From Fibrobacter succinogenes (GTDB lineage Bacteria; Fibrobacterota; Fibrobacteria; Fibrobacterales; Fibrobacteraceae), in the NCBI GenBank assembly GCA_902768715.1, contig CACXMH010000014.1:1-42746 (forward strand): a stretch of DNA of 42,746 nt, written 5' to 3'. This document shows positions 31,063-38,559 of the stretch, piece by piece; the stretch's first letter is position 1, and each line of letters opens with the position of its first letter. The notes beneath the pieces were generated by a model. It worked only from the letters and a program-made list of their open reading frames with translations. It was not told the origin of the DNA and made no database searches. The position numbers and the translations under genes were made by a program.

Positions 31063-31077
31063 AGATAGAGGCTATCT
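31063..31077. promoter_or_regulatory. Candidate AbiEi operator
   Basis: AGATAG and CTATCT form a 6-bp inverted repeat with a 3-bp centre, about 50 bp before the AbiEi start. AbiEi antitoxins are known to repress their own promoters by binding inverted repeats. The assignment is by position only. Confidence 0.3.
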
Positions 31078-31127
31078 CCTATGTATAAAACGGCAACAAT
31101 TATATATATTTGTAGTAGGTTAATACA

Positions 31128-31694
31128 ATGCGCAAGAAAAGATTCATAACGGCAGGCATGGTTTGCGAACAGGGGCGGGCGAAGTATTACGCCACCCTCC
31201 AACAAGTGCGCCAAGGCGACCTGGTCCGAGTCAAACGCGGCGTCTACGCCAAGGAAATAGACCTGGCCGACGTCATGATAGATGTTGAGGCAATTGTTCC
31301 CGGCGGCATTCTTTGCATGTACTCGGCTTGGGCATACTACGCCCTCACGACACAGGTCCCGCCACAGTACGACATCGCCATAAAAAGGGGGCGAAAGGTC
31401 GTCCTCCCCGAATATCCGCCAATCACGCTCCACAACCTGTCCGATTACTCCCTGAATCTTGGTGTCACGACGGCGACGATTTCGGGTTTCAATGTCAAGA
31501 TTTTCGATGTTGAAAAATGCGTTTGTGATGCAGTGAAATTCCGCAATAAAATCGGCATCGACGTTTGCACGGAAATCATCAAGGAATACCTTAAGCGGCG
31601 CGACAGGAACATCGCTAAGCTAATGACCTACGCCCAGACACTGCGCGTTGCAAAGATTCTCGGAATGTACCTGGCTATGGGAGTGCAGGTATGA
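31128..31694 (+). CDS. AbiEi-type antitoxin of a type IV toxin-antitoxin pair
   Basis: The 188-residue protein starts with a winged helix (FITAGMVCEQGRAKYYATLQQVRQGDLVRVKRGVYA), followed by the AbiEi-like core: GGILCMYSAWAYYALTTQVPP, then KIFDVEKCVCDAVKFRNKIG near the middle of the C-terminal domain. Family members repress their operon and counteract the AbiEii toxin without binding it directly. Its stop overlaps the toxin start by four bases (ATGA at 31691-31694). It is slightly shorter than typical AbiEi proteins. Confidence 0.85.
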   Translation: MRKKRFITAGMVCEQGRAKYYATLQQVRQGDLVRVKRGVYAKEIDLADVMIDVEAIVPGGILCMYSAWAYYALTTQVPPQYDIAIKRGRKVVLPEYPPITLHNLSDYSLNLGVTTATISGFNVKIFDVEKCVCDAVKFRNKIGIDVCTEIIKEYLKRRDRNIAKLMTYAQTLRVAKILGMYLAMGVQV

Positions 31695-32536
31695 AGAATG
31701 TCGCTGCATCTGTTCGTGAAAGGCTGTTGAATACATCAAAGAAACTGGGTGTAGACTACCAAATCATTCTTACTCGCTATTTCCATGAACGGTTTTTGTA
31801 CAGACTTGCCGCTAGCCGGTACAAAAGCATTTTTTGCTTAAAAGGCGGAACGCTGCTGTTTGCCTATGAAAAATTCTTGGCAAGGCCAACGTTGGATATG
31901 GATTTTAGTGCGGGCAAAATTTCCAATAACCCGCAAAGTATTCAAGATGCTGTATCTGAAATTTGCCAGATAGAATGTGCCGATGACGGGGTCATTTTTG
32001 ATGCAGAAACTGTTATAACAGAAACAATCACGGAATTCAGGGAATACCATGGAATTCGTGTTCGCCTATTGGCTCATTTGGATTCGGCACGACAGCTTAT
32101 AGCCATAGATTTTGGTTTTGGGGATTCTATTTTCCCAGCACCGCAATCAATGCTTTTTCCGGGCATTCTAGAGGATATCCCGTCATCGTCACTTCTTGCC
32201 TATCCGTTGGAAACAGTTGTTGCCGAAAAATTCCAATGCATTGTTGATCTCGCCGATGAAAATACGAGAATGAAGGATTATTTCGACATCTACAAAATAT
32301 TGACAAACCATACCATTGATGAGAATAACCTAGCGGAATCCATCCAAAGAACATTCCGTAACAGGAATACCATTGTTGGTCAAGACAGCATGCTATATGA
32401 TGCAGAATTCGGAAACCGCGAGAATATGAAGCGATTGTGGAAAATATTCTTGAAAAAGATTAAGTACGCCGACAACCTCGAATTCAGCGATGTTTGGAAT
32501 TACATCAAAGAGCGATTGGCTCGTTACGTAGTGTAA
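31691..32536 (+). CDS. AbiEii nucleotidyltransferase toxin
   Basis: The 281-residue protein has the conserved motifs of AbiEii/AbiGii toxins: CLKGGTLL (about 54), RPTLDMDFSAG with the metal-binding Asp residues (about 70), and a later Lys and Asp motif, VVAEKFQCIVDL and RMKDYFDIY. These enzymes transfer nucleotides to tRNA or another target, halting growth when phage infect. It is translationally coupled to the AbiEi gene. Its stop codon is 1 bp from the stop of the convergent regulator gene. Confidence 0.9.
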   Translation: MKNVAASVRERLLNTSKKLGVDYQIILTRYFHERFLYRLAASRYKSIFCLKGGTLLFAYEKFLARPTLDMDFSAGKISNNPQSIQDAVSEICQIECADDGVIFDAETVITETITEFREYHGIRVRLLAHLDSARQLIAIDFGFGDSIFPAPQSMLFPGILEDIPSSSLLAYPLETVVAEKFQCIVDLADENTRMKDYFDIYKILTNHTIDENNLAESIQRTFRNRNTIVGQDSMLYDAEFGNRENMKRLWKIFLKKIKYADNLEFSDVWNYIKERLARYVV

Positions 32537-32537
32537 T

Positions 32538-33491
32538 TTACCATTGTTCCTTATCCAGCATTTCCTTTAGGCACGCCTGTACGCGTTCGTTGGGCGAGTC
32601 TTTTAAAGACATGTAGAGCGACACCGTGTCTAGCCGGTTGTTTTGCATCAGCGGTTGCGGGTCGTATTTCCAGACCTGCAATTGTACAAAATTGTCCGGT
32701 AAAAGACCACGGTTCTCTTTTGCGATGTCTTTTTCATCAATCGGCGCCGCATGCGGGCCGCAGGCGACAACATCGGCTTTGGGTTGTGCTAGTAAGGAGC
32801 GCTGTGCAAGAGCGCTTTCTCCGGCTTTGGGCATTTTGTCGAAAGCTTTCGACGGGAGGTAGAGCAGTTCTTTTTTGACGGGCGATATCAAATACGGGAG
32901 AGCCTTGTCGAACAGAGCCCTTCCAGTTGCGGCACAGGTTATCTGGATAGTCTGCCCTTCTCTGGTTTCCTTGATGAGTCCACGATCCAGCAGTTCCTTG
33001 CAATAGCGCGATACGGACATCGGAGTAAGGCCGTTCATCTTTGCTGCTTCGGTTTTCGATATCTTGGAATCCTTGACTTTGTACAGCATGAACAGGAAAA
33101 ACGCCTGGGCCGAGGCGGTCAATTTCGGGAGAATTTCTCCCTTTTTCAGCGGCTTCTGTGACGCGGTGTATTTTCGCCTGCGGTAGGCGATGCCTAGGAA
33201 CGGCAAGTAGAAAATAGAGGATGCCGAGACAAAGGGTATGCCTTCTTCGACCAAGTTCCTTCGTTGGAAATCGCTCAGGGTGTCGAAGGCGAATGCGACA
33301 GGCATTGCGGTCGCAATTTCCAACTGGTTGAGCGTATGTTTGAGCGAATCCCTGCGTAAATCGCTCTCGCCAATAAAGGAGACGAGCAGGAACTTCTGCC
33401 CCATAACTTCGGCTTCGTAAAACGCCTTGCCATCGACCATGTAAAAGGGGAGCCCCTTCGGGCTCTTTACGGCCCGAATTTCGCATTTCAT
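32538..33491 (-). CDS. Winged-helix (MarR-like) regulator of the accessory island
   Basis: The 317-residue protein has an N-terminal region of about 100 residues with LPVAFAFDT-like alternation (here MPVAFAFDTLSDFQRRNLVEEGIPFVSASSIFYLPFLGIAYRR), then a winged helix (about 140-185: SKTEAAKMNGLTPMSVSRYCKELLDRGLIKE), then a long C-terminal extension. Similar proteins are annotated as MarR-family regulators near mobile or toxin-antitoxin genes. It has no export signal. Its ATG follows GGG only; upstream in-frame codons contain no usual start. The symmetric operator at 33580-33633 lies about 90 bp upstream and is probably its own site. It converges on AbiEii with 1 bp between stops. Confidence 0.65.
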   Translation of the reverse strand: MKCEIRAVKSPKGLPFYMVDGKAFYEAEVMGQKFLLVSFIGESDLRRDSLKHTLNQLEIATAMPVAFAFDTLSDFQRRNLVEEGIPFVSASSIFYLPFLGIAYRRRKYTASQKPLKKGEILPKLTASAQAFFLFMLYKVKDSKISKTEAAKMNGLTPMSVSRYCKELLDRGLIKETREGQTIQITCAATGRALFDKALPYLISPVKKELLYLPSKAFDKMPKAGESALAQRSLLAQPKADVVACGPHAAPIDEKDIAKENRGLLPDNFVQLQVWKYDPQPLMQNNRLDTVSLYMSLKDSPNERVQACLKEMLDKEQW

Positions 33492-33579
33492 CCCGAAATC
33501 GTCGAATGCAGCTTGTATTTTCGATTTGATTTCGTTTTTGTCGAAAAAAAAGAAGAAAAAGAAGGTTTTATCCTCGTTT

Positions 33580-33633
33580 TAACATTTTATTATAATATAA
33601 CATTTTAAAATGTTAAAGTCAAGAAAAATGTTA
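33580..33633. promoter_or_regulatory. Four-half-site symmetric operator
   Basis: The half-site TAACATTTT occurs at 33580-33588 and 33598-33606, and its complement AAAATGTTA at 33607-33615 and 33625-33633. The inner two form the 18-bp palindrome TAACATTTTAAAATGTTA. Spacers are 9 bp on both sides, so all four are exactly symmetric about 33606/33607 and repeat every 18 bp. It precedes the winged-helix regulator gene. Confidence 0.65.
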
Positions 33634-33639
33634 TAATTG

Positions 33640-33881
33640 TGTGAAAAATTTCCCAATGCCACCCAATTCGGAGAAACGGCTAGGAAAATATATAGCGATT
33701 TGACAGACAGTGCCTGTCAAATTGCCCGAATTCACCCTTTCGCGGTTCCGTTGTTTGATTCCTATGTGGATTGGGAACGCAGTGCGTTCCCGATTGAACT
33801 GGTGAAAAAAGAACCGTCCGGAGCGGGAAGTAACGCGCGGGTGTTGACTTCCTGCTGGTCTCTTTGTATATTTATCCCCGT
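33640..33881. repeat. Gene-free region with two perfect hairpins
   Basis: ATTTGACAG/CTGTCAAAT (33698-33722, 7-base loop) and GGGAACGCA/TGCGTTCCC (33773-33791, one central base) are stable hairpins sharing CAGTG at their centres. Complementary segments CGGTTC and GAACCG lie outside the second one. A GTG-started 91-codon frame runs through here, but the hairpins and lack of a ribosome site argue against it being real. From 33941 to 34055 I see nothing notable. Confidence 0.45.
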
Positions 33882-33940
33882 ATTACGACAATCCCTGCGC
33901 CAGTCGGCATAGGCCTTGCGGCCCGTACGTGCATCCGCGG
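33882..33940 (-). repeat. Island-flanking 59-bp repeat, right copy (inverted)
   Basis: The sequence starts ATTACGACAATCCC and ends GTGCATCCGCGG, the reverse complement of the copy at 20803-20861 with a single mismatch. It marks the right side of the accessory region. Beyond the 59 bp the flanks of the two copies do not match. Confidence 0.85.
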
Positions 33941-34055
33941 CTTTTAAGAGCCAACAGCTCAGCAAGAATATTCCAAAACATAAACAAACCCTAATTGCGC
34001 CTGCAGTGCAGACGCAATTTAAACCGTTTTTAACGCATTCCAACTTATCGGTTCA

Positions 34056-34823
34056 TCATTCCCCGACGGCCTTGAAACTCTTGGGAATGTTAAGGCGCCA
34101 GGTGCCGAGACTGAAGGATTTTCCGTGGGTCACTTTCTTGATGAAAATTTCCAGAAAGACTTTTCCGTCCCGCTCGAAGCGGATGTTCTTGGGCATGGTG
34201 CGGCCTTCGAGGGTCCCTTCGTCCAAAAAGACGGTCTTTTCCGGCTTGCCGTCGCGGCCCGTGCGCAAGAGCCACTGGACGCGTCCGTCTTTTTCGCCGT
34301 AGCTGAACAGGCGTCCGGTGGATTCCTTCGCGCTCACGACGGTCACGCCCGCCGAATCCTTTGACCCGGTTTTCTCGAAGCGCTCCGGAAGAAGCTTGCC
34401 TTCGAAGAGGGCCGCGACCTGATGGATATGCACCAGCGGGAGCGTGTTGTCGTTCAGGAGGCCCACCATGTAGCCGTTTCCCTTTACGTAGAGCTTTTCT
34501 GTCGGGAACACCATCTGCCAGCCTGTTTCGGTCCAGAGCATAGAGGCGACGCCGATTCCCAAGGGTCCCGTTAGTTCAAGTCTGTACCGTTTTCCAGGCA
34601 CAGAGAAAAGCACGGCGTCGAACTCCTGGACCTTGCCGTCTTCTTGGGTGATGTTCAGCTGGAATTTCGCCCGCAGGCTGTCAGGGCGTGCCTGCTCCTG
34701 AATGCATTCCGCAGAACCTTCGCAGGTGCTTGCAGCGCCACGGCTTCCGGCGCAGCCTGCCAGAAGCACCGCGGCAGCAAACGCGAAGAAGATGGTGTAT
34801 GTTCCGAGGCCTTTCATTTTCAC
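34056..34823 (-). CDS. LolB/DUF4292-like outer-membrane lipoprotein
   Basis: A lipobox signal peptide (VLLAGC, Cys24 from the GTG at 34823) is followed by a beta-rich domain: LRAKFQLNITQEDGKVQEFDAVLFSVPGKRYRLELTGPLGIGVASMLWTETGWQMVFP. This is the pattern of LolA/LolB-fold proteins, which carry lipid or lipoprotein across the periplasm or assist outer-membrane insertion. GPLGIGVASMLW fits LolB-like members. An ATG at 34817 is an alternative start, but GAGG stands 8 bp before the GTG. The upstream gene (TPR protein) ends 30 bp away, so both may share a transcript. Confidence 0.7.
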   Translation of the reverse strand: MKMKGLGTYTIFFAFAAAVLLAGCAGSRGAASTCEGSAECIQEQARPDSLRAKFQLNITQEDGKVQEFDAVLFSVPGKRYRLELTGPLGIGVASMLWTETGWQMVFPTEKLYVKGNGYMVGLLNDNTLPLVHIHQVAALFEGKLLPERFEKTGSKDSAGVTVVSAKESTGRLFSYGEKDGRVQWLLRTGRDGKPEKTVFLDEGTLEGRTMPKNIRFERDGKVFLEIFIKKVTHGKSFSLGTWRLNIPKSFKAVGE

Positions 34824-34830
34824 AGGTAGA

Positions 34831-34848
34831 TCCTCGCCTCCGCGAGGA
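34831..34848 (-). repeat. Dispersed hairpin repeat, copy 3 (short form)
   Basis: On the minus strand this reads TCCTCG, loop CGGAGG, CGAGGA, preceded by GTCA. It matches the first hairpin of the elements at 1367 and 4556, and forms the whole gap between the TPR and LolB-like genes. Confidence 0.6.
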
Positions 34849-34853
34849 TGACG

Positions 34854-36776
34854 TCAGCGGTGGTTTTTCAAAAATTCCTTGGCGGCCTTGTTGTTGGGCC
34901 TGAGTTTAAGCACCAGCTTGTAAGACTTGACCGCATCGGCGGTCTTGCCGAGCCCCGCCTGTATGGCGCCCATGTGTTCCCAATAAACGTAGTCTTCCTT
35001 GAAATTTTCAGACTTTATCTGCTGCATCACGGCGTAGGCTTCTTCGAATTTTCCCTTGCGGTAAAGCCCCCAGGCCTTTGAGTCCAAGAAGGCCTCCGAC
35101 GGAGCCTTGCCCTTTTCGAGTGCAAGCGCCTTGTCCACCAGCGCAATCCCCTTGTCCACTTCTTCGGGAGAACGATTCAGGTCGATAAGGGAGTATCCGT
35201 AGTAGTTGTACACTTCGGGCCTGTCCAGCTCGCCCCTGTCGGGAGCGGTCAGCAGGTATTCAAACAGCTTGAAGGATTCGTCAAATTCTTCCATGCGTTC
35301 CAGATTCATGGCCATGTTGAAACGGATGAGCAAACTAGTGGAATCTCCCATCAGCATGCTTTCCCAGAAGAGGTTCGCCTTGGACCGCGCCTCGTGCGCC
35401 TGGAAAAGCTTGAGGGAATCGGCCTTGCCGTCGGATTCGATTTCTTGCGCCTGCGCGACCAGAATTTTGGCGTAGGTGTGCTGCAAGTGCCTGTAAGTTT
35501 TTTGGGCTTCGTGATTCACCTGGGCAACCGATGCGGAATCGGCGATGCCCGCCATAGGCGTCCAGTTGGTCCAGACTCCAAGCAGGGAGTCCAACAGGTA
35601 ATAGGCCTGCTGGTACTTGCCCGCATAGCCATAGGTCATGGCCAAGAAATCCTTGTCGCTACCGTCCAGAATGGAGTCCGCACGCACGGCGTAGGCAACG
35701 GCATCGTCCTTCTTTTTTTCGGTAAGGGCGATCCCGGCCAGGGCCCTGCAGGCCTGGGCCGCAAAGGGCTTGCTCGTGAGGCCCTCCAAGGCCTTGTTGT
35801 AATGGACCTTCGCGCTGTCCACCTCATTCTGGGCGTATTCGTAGTTGGCCAAGAAATAAATCAGTACGGGAGATTCCAGATGGTCGGTGTAGATCTTTTT
35901 CCGCAAAAAGGCAAGAGCGTCGGCACGGCTGTCTTTTGCAATCACCAGGAGCACCAGGTTGATCATGTTCTCTTCGTATTCCGACACGGTGCTGAGGGTA
36001 TCCACGATGGCACGGGCCTCGGCATTGCGCTTCTGGATGATAAGCCCCTGCACCTGCTGGAGCAACATCTTCTTGTCGCCGGTAGCCTCGTAGCCCTTGG
36101 CAAAGAGCTCCACCACGGCGGAATCCTTGTGCATGTCGATGAGCAAGTTCAGCTGCCGCTGGAAAAGCGAAGAGATGTAGTTCACCTGAGGAAGCAGCAG
36201 GTCATAGACCCGCACCAGTTCCTTCTTGTCTTGCACCGCTTCCAGAAACAGGCTGTAATCGTAAAGAAGAGTATAGTCCTGGTAGCGCGAAGAATCCAGC
36301 GCCAGGTTGAAATACCGACGGGCGGAATCGGCGATTCCCGCTTTCACATACAACTTAGCAAGCAGTTCGAACTGGCCGGGATTCGGCTTGCCTTTCAGCT
36401 GGTTGGCGCGTTTAGCTAGTGCCAGCGCGGCAGAATCTTCGCCGTGGGCGGCAATCCTTTCGGCCACGGCGAAGGAGAGGTAGCGGCTTTCAGGGTCCGC
36501 CTCGAAAGCCCGCTGCCAAAAAATTTCGGCCAGGGCCTTTTCGCCCCGGAGTTCCATTTCCATCGCCCGGATGAACGATTCGTGAGCCACGTCCAGATTC
36601 TGGACCGTTGCCGGCTTTGCTTCGGCCTTCTGTGCAACAGCTTTGGCGATGGCGGCAGAATCCGCCGCCGTCAGGGTCGCCTGGCCGCCTGCATCCTTGC
36701 GGGGTGCAGAACTGCACGCCACCAAGAGCGCTACCAGCGCCAACGTCCAGAAAAATGTCAGGCCTCTACGGAACAT
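34854..36776 (-). CDS. TPR-repeat outer-membrane lipoprotein
   Basis: The lipobox VACS (Cys21) follows an N-terminal signal. Nearly all of the remaining 620 residues are helical repeats with TPR character, for example AHESFIRAMEMELRGEKALAEIFWQRAFEADPES, FELLAKLYVKAGIADSARRYFNLAL and the C-terminal AGLGKTADAVKSYKLVLKLRPNNKAAKEFL. Such proteins scaffold complexes in the periplasm. The gene ends 30 bp before the LolB-like gene and begins 2 bp after the PASTA gene, so the three form an operon. The PASTA, TPR and LolB-like trio suggests work at the cell wall or outer membrane. Confidence 0.85.
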   Translation of the reverse strand: MFRRGLTFFWTLALVALLVACSSAPRKDAGGQATLTAADSAAIAKAVAQKAEAKPATVQNLDVAHESFIRAMEMELRGEKALAEIFWQRAFEADPESRYLSFAVAERIAAHGEDSAALALAKRANQLKGKPNPGQFELLAKLYVKAGIADSARRYFNLALDSSRYQDYTLLYDYSLFLEAVQDKKELVRVYDLLLPQVNYISSLFQRQLNLLIDMHKDSAVVELFAKGYEATGDKKMLLQQVQGLIIQKRNAEARAIVDTLSTVSEYEENMINLVLLVIAKDSRADALAFLRKKIYTDHLESPVLIYFLANYEYAQNEVDSAKVHYNKALEGLTSKPFAAQACRALAGIALTEKKKDDAVAYAVRADSILDGSDKDFLAMTYGYAGKYQQAYYLLDSLLGVWTNWTPMAGIADSASVAQVNHEAQKTYRHLQHTYAKILVAQAQEIESDGKADSLKLFQAHEARSKANLFWESMLMGDSTSLLIRFNMAMNLERMEEFDESFKLFEYLLTAPDRGELDRPEVYNYYGYSLIDLNRSPEEVDKGIALVDKALALEKGKAPSEAFLDSKAWGLYRKGKFEEAYAVMQQIKSENFKEDYVYWEHMGAIQAGLGKTADAVKSYKLVLKLRPNNKAAKEFLKNHR

Positions 36777-36778
36777 AA

Positions 36779-37540
36779 CTAGTCGGCAATCACAAAGTCA
36801 ATCTTGGTGTCGGGCAGCAGGTAGTCGCCTTCCTTGGGAGAGGTTTCTATGACGGTGTTCGGGGCTTCGCCGTTTTCGGCCTTGACGCGCTTCACGTTGC
36901 CTACCTTGAACCCAAGCTGTTCCACTTTCACGAACACGTCGTCGATGACTTCGCCTGCAAAGGAGGGCAGCAGCACGCGCCCGAGAGTTTCGCCTGCAGA
37001 GATGATGACATTGACGGTATCGCCTACGCGGGCGGTGTCGCCGGCCATAGGGTCTGTGCGGATAACCACTCCGCGGGGAATGCTCTTGTGGGCGCCCTTG
37101 ATGATCTGGCCCTGCACAAGGCCTGCGCGGGTAAGCGTTATGGTGGCCTGCTTCTGGCTCTTTCCGCGAAGGTCCGGAATTTCCACCTGACGGAGTCCAA
37201 GGCTTCTCGTAATCTGGACGGTGCGGCCTACCTTGGCCATGCGACCGGCGGCAGGCATCTGCACCAGCGCGCGTCCTGCGGGCACCTGGGCGTTGTAGCG
37301 TCCCTCTTCCAGCCACTTGGCCTTGAAGCCCACAGCCGAAAGCGCAGCGTCCGCTTCGGCTTCGGTCATGCCTTCCAGGTTGGGCACCTCGGCGGTGCTG
37401 GTGAACTGTCCGGAGAAAATAGGCAGCGCAATCTTATCTACCGCAAGGGCGAGAATCACCAGGAGTACCACCCAGAGGAAGAACGCCCTGATGAACGGAG
37501 ATGTCTTGAACCACTTAAAAAAATTCTTTATCTTACTCAT
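36779..37540 (-). CDS. Membrane-anchored PASTA-domain protein
   Basis: A short cytoplasmic N-terminus (KIKNFFKWFKTSP) is followed by one membrane segment (about 17-42) and then three PASTA repeats: AEVPNLEGMTEAEADAALSAVGF, VEIPDLRGKSQKQATITLTRAGL, and RVLLPSFAGEVIDDVFVKVEQLGF. PASTA domains bind peptidoglycan fragments and uncrosslinked wall. No kinase or penicillin-binding domain is attached, so it is a stand-alone sensor or scaffold. It is the first gene of the PASTA-TPR-LolB-like operon. Confidence 0.9.
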   Translation of the reverse strand: MSKIKNFFKWFKTSPFIRAFFLWVVLLVILALAVDKIALPIFSGQFTSTAEVPNLEGMTEAEADAALSAVGFKAKWLEEGRYNAQVPAGRALVQMPAAGRMAKVGRTVQITRSLGLRQVEIPDLRGKSQKQATITLTRAGLVQGQIIKGAHKSIPRGVVIRTDPMAGDTARVGDTVNVIISAGETLGRVLLPSFAGEVIDDVFVKVEQLGFKVGNVKRVKAENGEAPNTVIETSPKEGDYLLPDTKIDFVIAD

Positions 37541-37806
37541 TTCCTTTTTTCACCTTGTCGTCCGGATTCACTATCCGAACTTCAAACTTTTCATTCCTTC
37601 GAACTGGCGCTCCCTATCCCCAATCCCCCTAGATCCTAGCCCCTAAATCCTAGATCCTAACCCCTATCCACCTTCCCGGGGTTTTAGGGGTGTCCCCTAG
37701 GAGAGGGGGTAGCGGCTGATGCGGCCAGGTGGCGGATTCCTTCGATTGCCGCTCTAGGCAAGTTGCCCGCCACGACGCAGCAGCGGCGAGGGGGAGGCTT
37801 CCCCCC
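37541..37806. repeat. Intergenic region with CCTA-rich repeat copy 3
   Basis: Units such as CCCCTAGATCCTAGCCCC and AATCCTAGATCCTAACCCC lie at 37624-37668. After this come G-rich and C-rich runs (GGGGTTTTAGGGGTG, CCCCTAGGAGAGGGGG) that could form a hairpin at about 37677-37710. No gene is apparent. Confidence 0.6.
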
Positions 37807-38517
37807 TTATCCCTTGGCGGCTTTTTCCTGTAGCGACTCCTCGTCAAAGATTACGATGTCCTTGCCCGTGATGGCGATGGCGCCGGCTTTCACCAGGATG
37901 GAGCTGATGCGGCTCACGGTTTCGCGGGTGGTGCCGGACATGTCCGCCAGCTGCTGCTGGGTGGGACGGTTGTGGATGACGGTGACCATCTTGCCGTTGT
38001 CGGTGTGGATGCGCACGCCGCGTTCTTCCATGAGGTTCAGCAGGGTGCCGGCCACGCGGCCGCTGACCGACATGGTGGAGAGGGAACCGATTTGCTTGTT
38101 GGCCTTGCGGAGCCGCTTGCTCATTTCGGAGAGGAGCGACATGGCGAGTTCGGGGTACTGCTTGATGAGAGAGAGGAAGGCGTCGCGGTAGATGATCATC
38201 AGCTGGGAGTCGCTGACGGTGCGGACCGAGGCGGAGCGGGGCTCGCCGTCGATGAGGGACATTTCGCCGAAGAAGTCGCCGCGCTCGAGGAAGCTGAGGA
38301 TGGTTTCGCGGCCGTCCACGCCGGTCATATAGACTTGGACGGAGCCCGAGGCGATGAGGTAGAGCGCCTGGACGGAGTCGTCGCCTTCCAGCACTACGGT
38401 TTCGTCGCGGTTGAAGTTCTGCACCTCAACCAGGTCACCCAGGAGCCTCAGCTGGTCGTCGGACAGTTCCGAGAACAGCTCTACGCCTTTCAGCAGTTCC
38501 AATACAGATGCGTCCAT
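37807..38517 (-). CDS. Crp/Fnr-family transcription regulator
   Basis: The 236-residue protein has a cyclic-nucleotide-binding-like domain (about 12-125: FSELSDDQLRLLGDLVEVQNF, GDFFGEMSLIDGEPRSASVRT) and a Crp-type HTH at the C-terminus (TQQQLADMSGTTRETVSRISSILVKAGAI). GEMSLIDGEPRSA resembles the phosphate-binding cassette of cAMP-binding members, so a nucleotide ligand is possible. No N-terminal cysteine cluster of FNR type is visible. It lies 42 bp downstream of purA. Confidence 0.92.
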   Translation of the reverse strand: MDASVLELLKGVELFSELSDDQLRLLGDLVEVQNFNRDETVVLEGDDSVQALYLIASGSVQVYMTGVDGRETILSFLERGDFFGEMSLIDGEPRSASVRTVSDSQLMIIYRDAFLSLIKQYPELAMSLLSEMSKRLRKANKQIGSLSTMSVSGRVAGTLLNLMEERGVRIHTDNGKMVTVIHNRPTQQQLADMSGTTRETVSRISSILVKAGAIAITGKDIVIFDEESLQEKAAKG

Positions 38518-38559
38518 GTTTTCCTCTCTTCTTTTGGCCGCGCCGGGGCGGCGGTGGCT

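Noticed and set aside
33637-33912. 91-codon GTG-started frame in the right repeat region
   Set aside because: It has no ribosome site, overlaps two hairpins and the 59-bp repeat, and shows no protein-like pattern.
20803-33940. Integrative conjugative element or prophage
   Set aside because: No integrase, relaxase, transfer or phage structural genes occur between the repeats, and there is no tRNA at either side.
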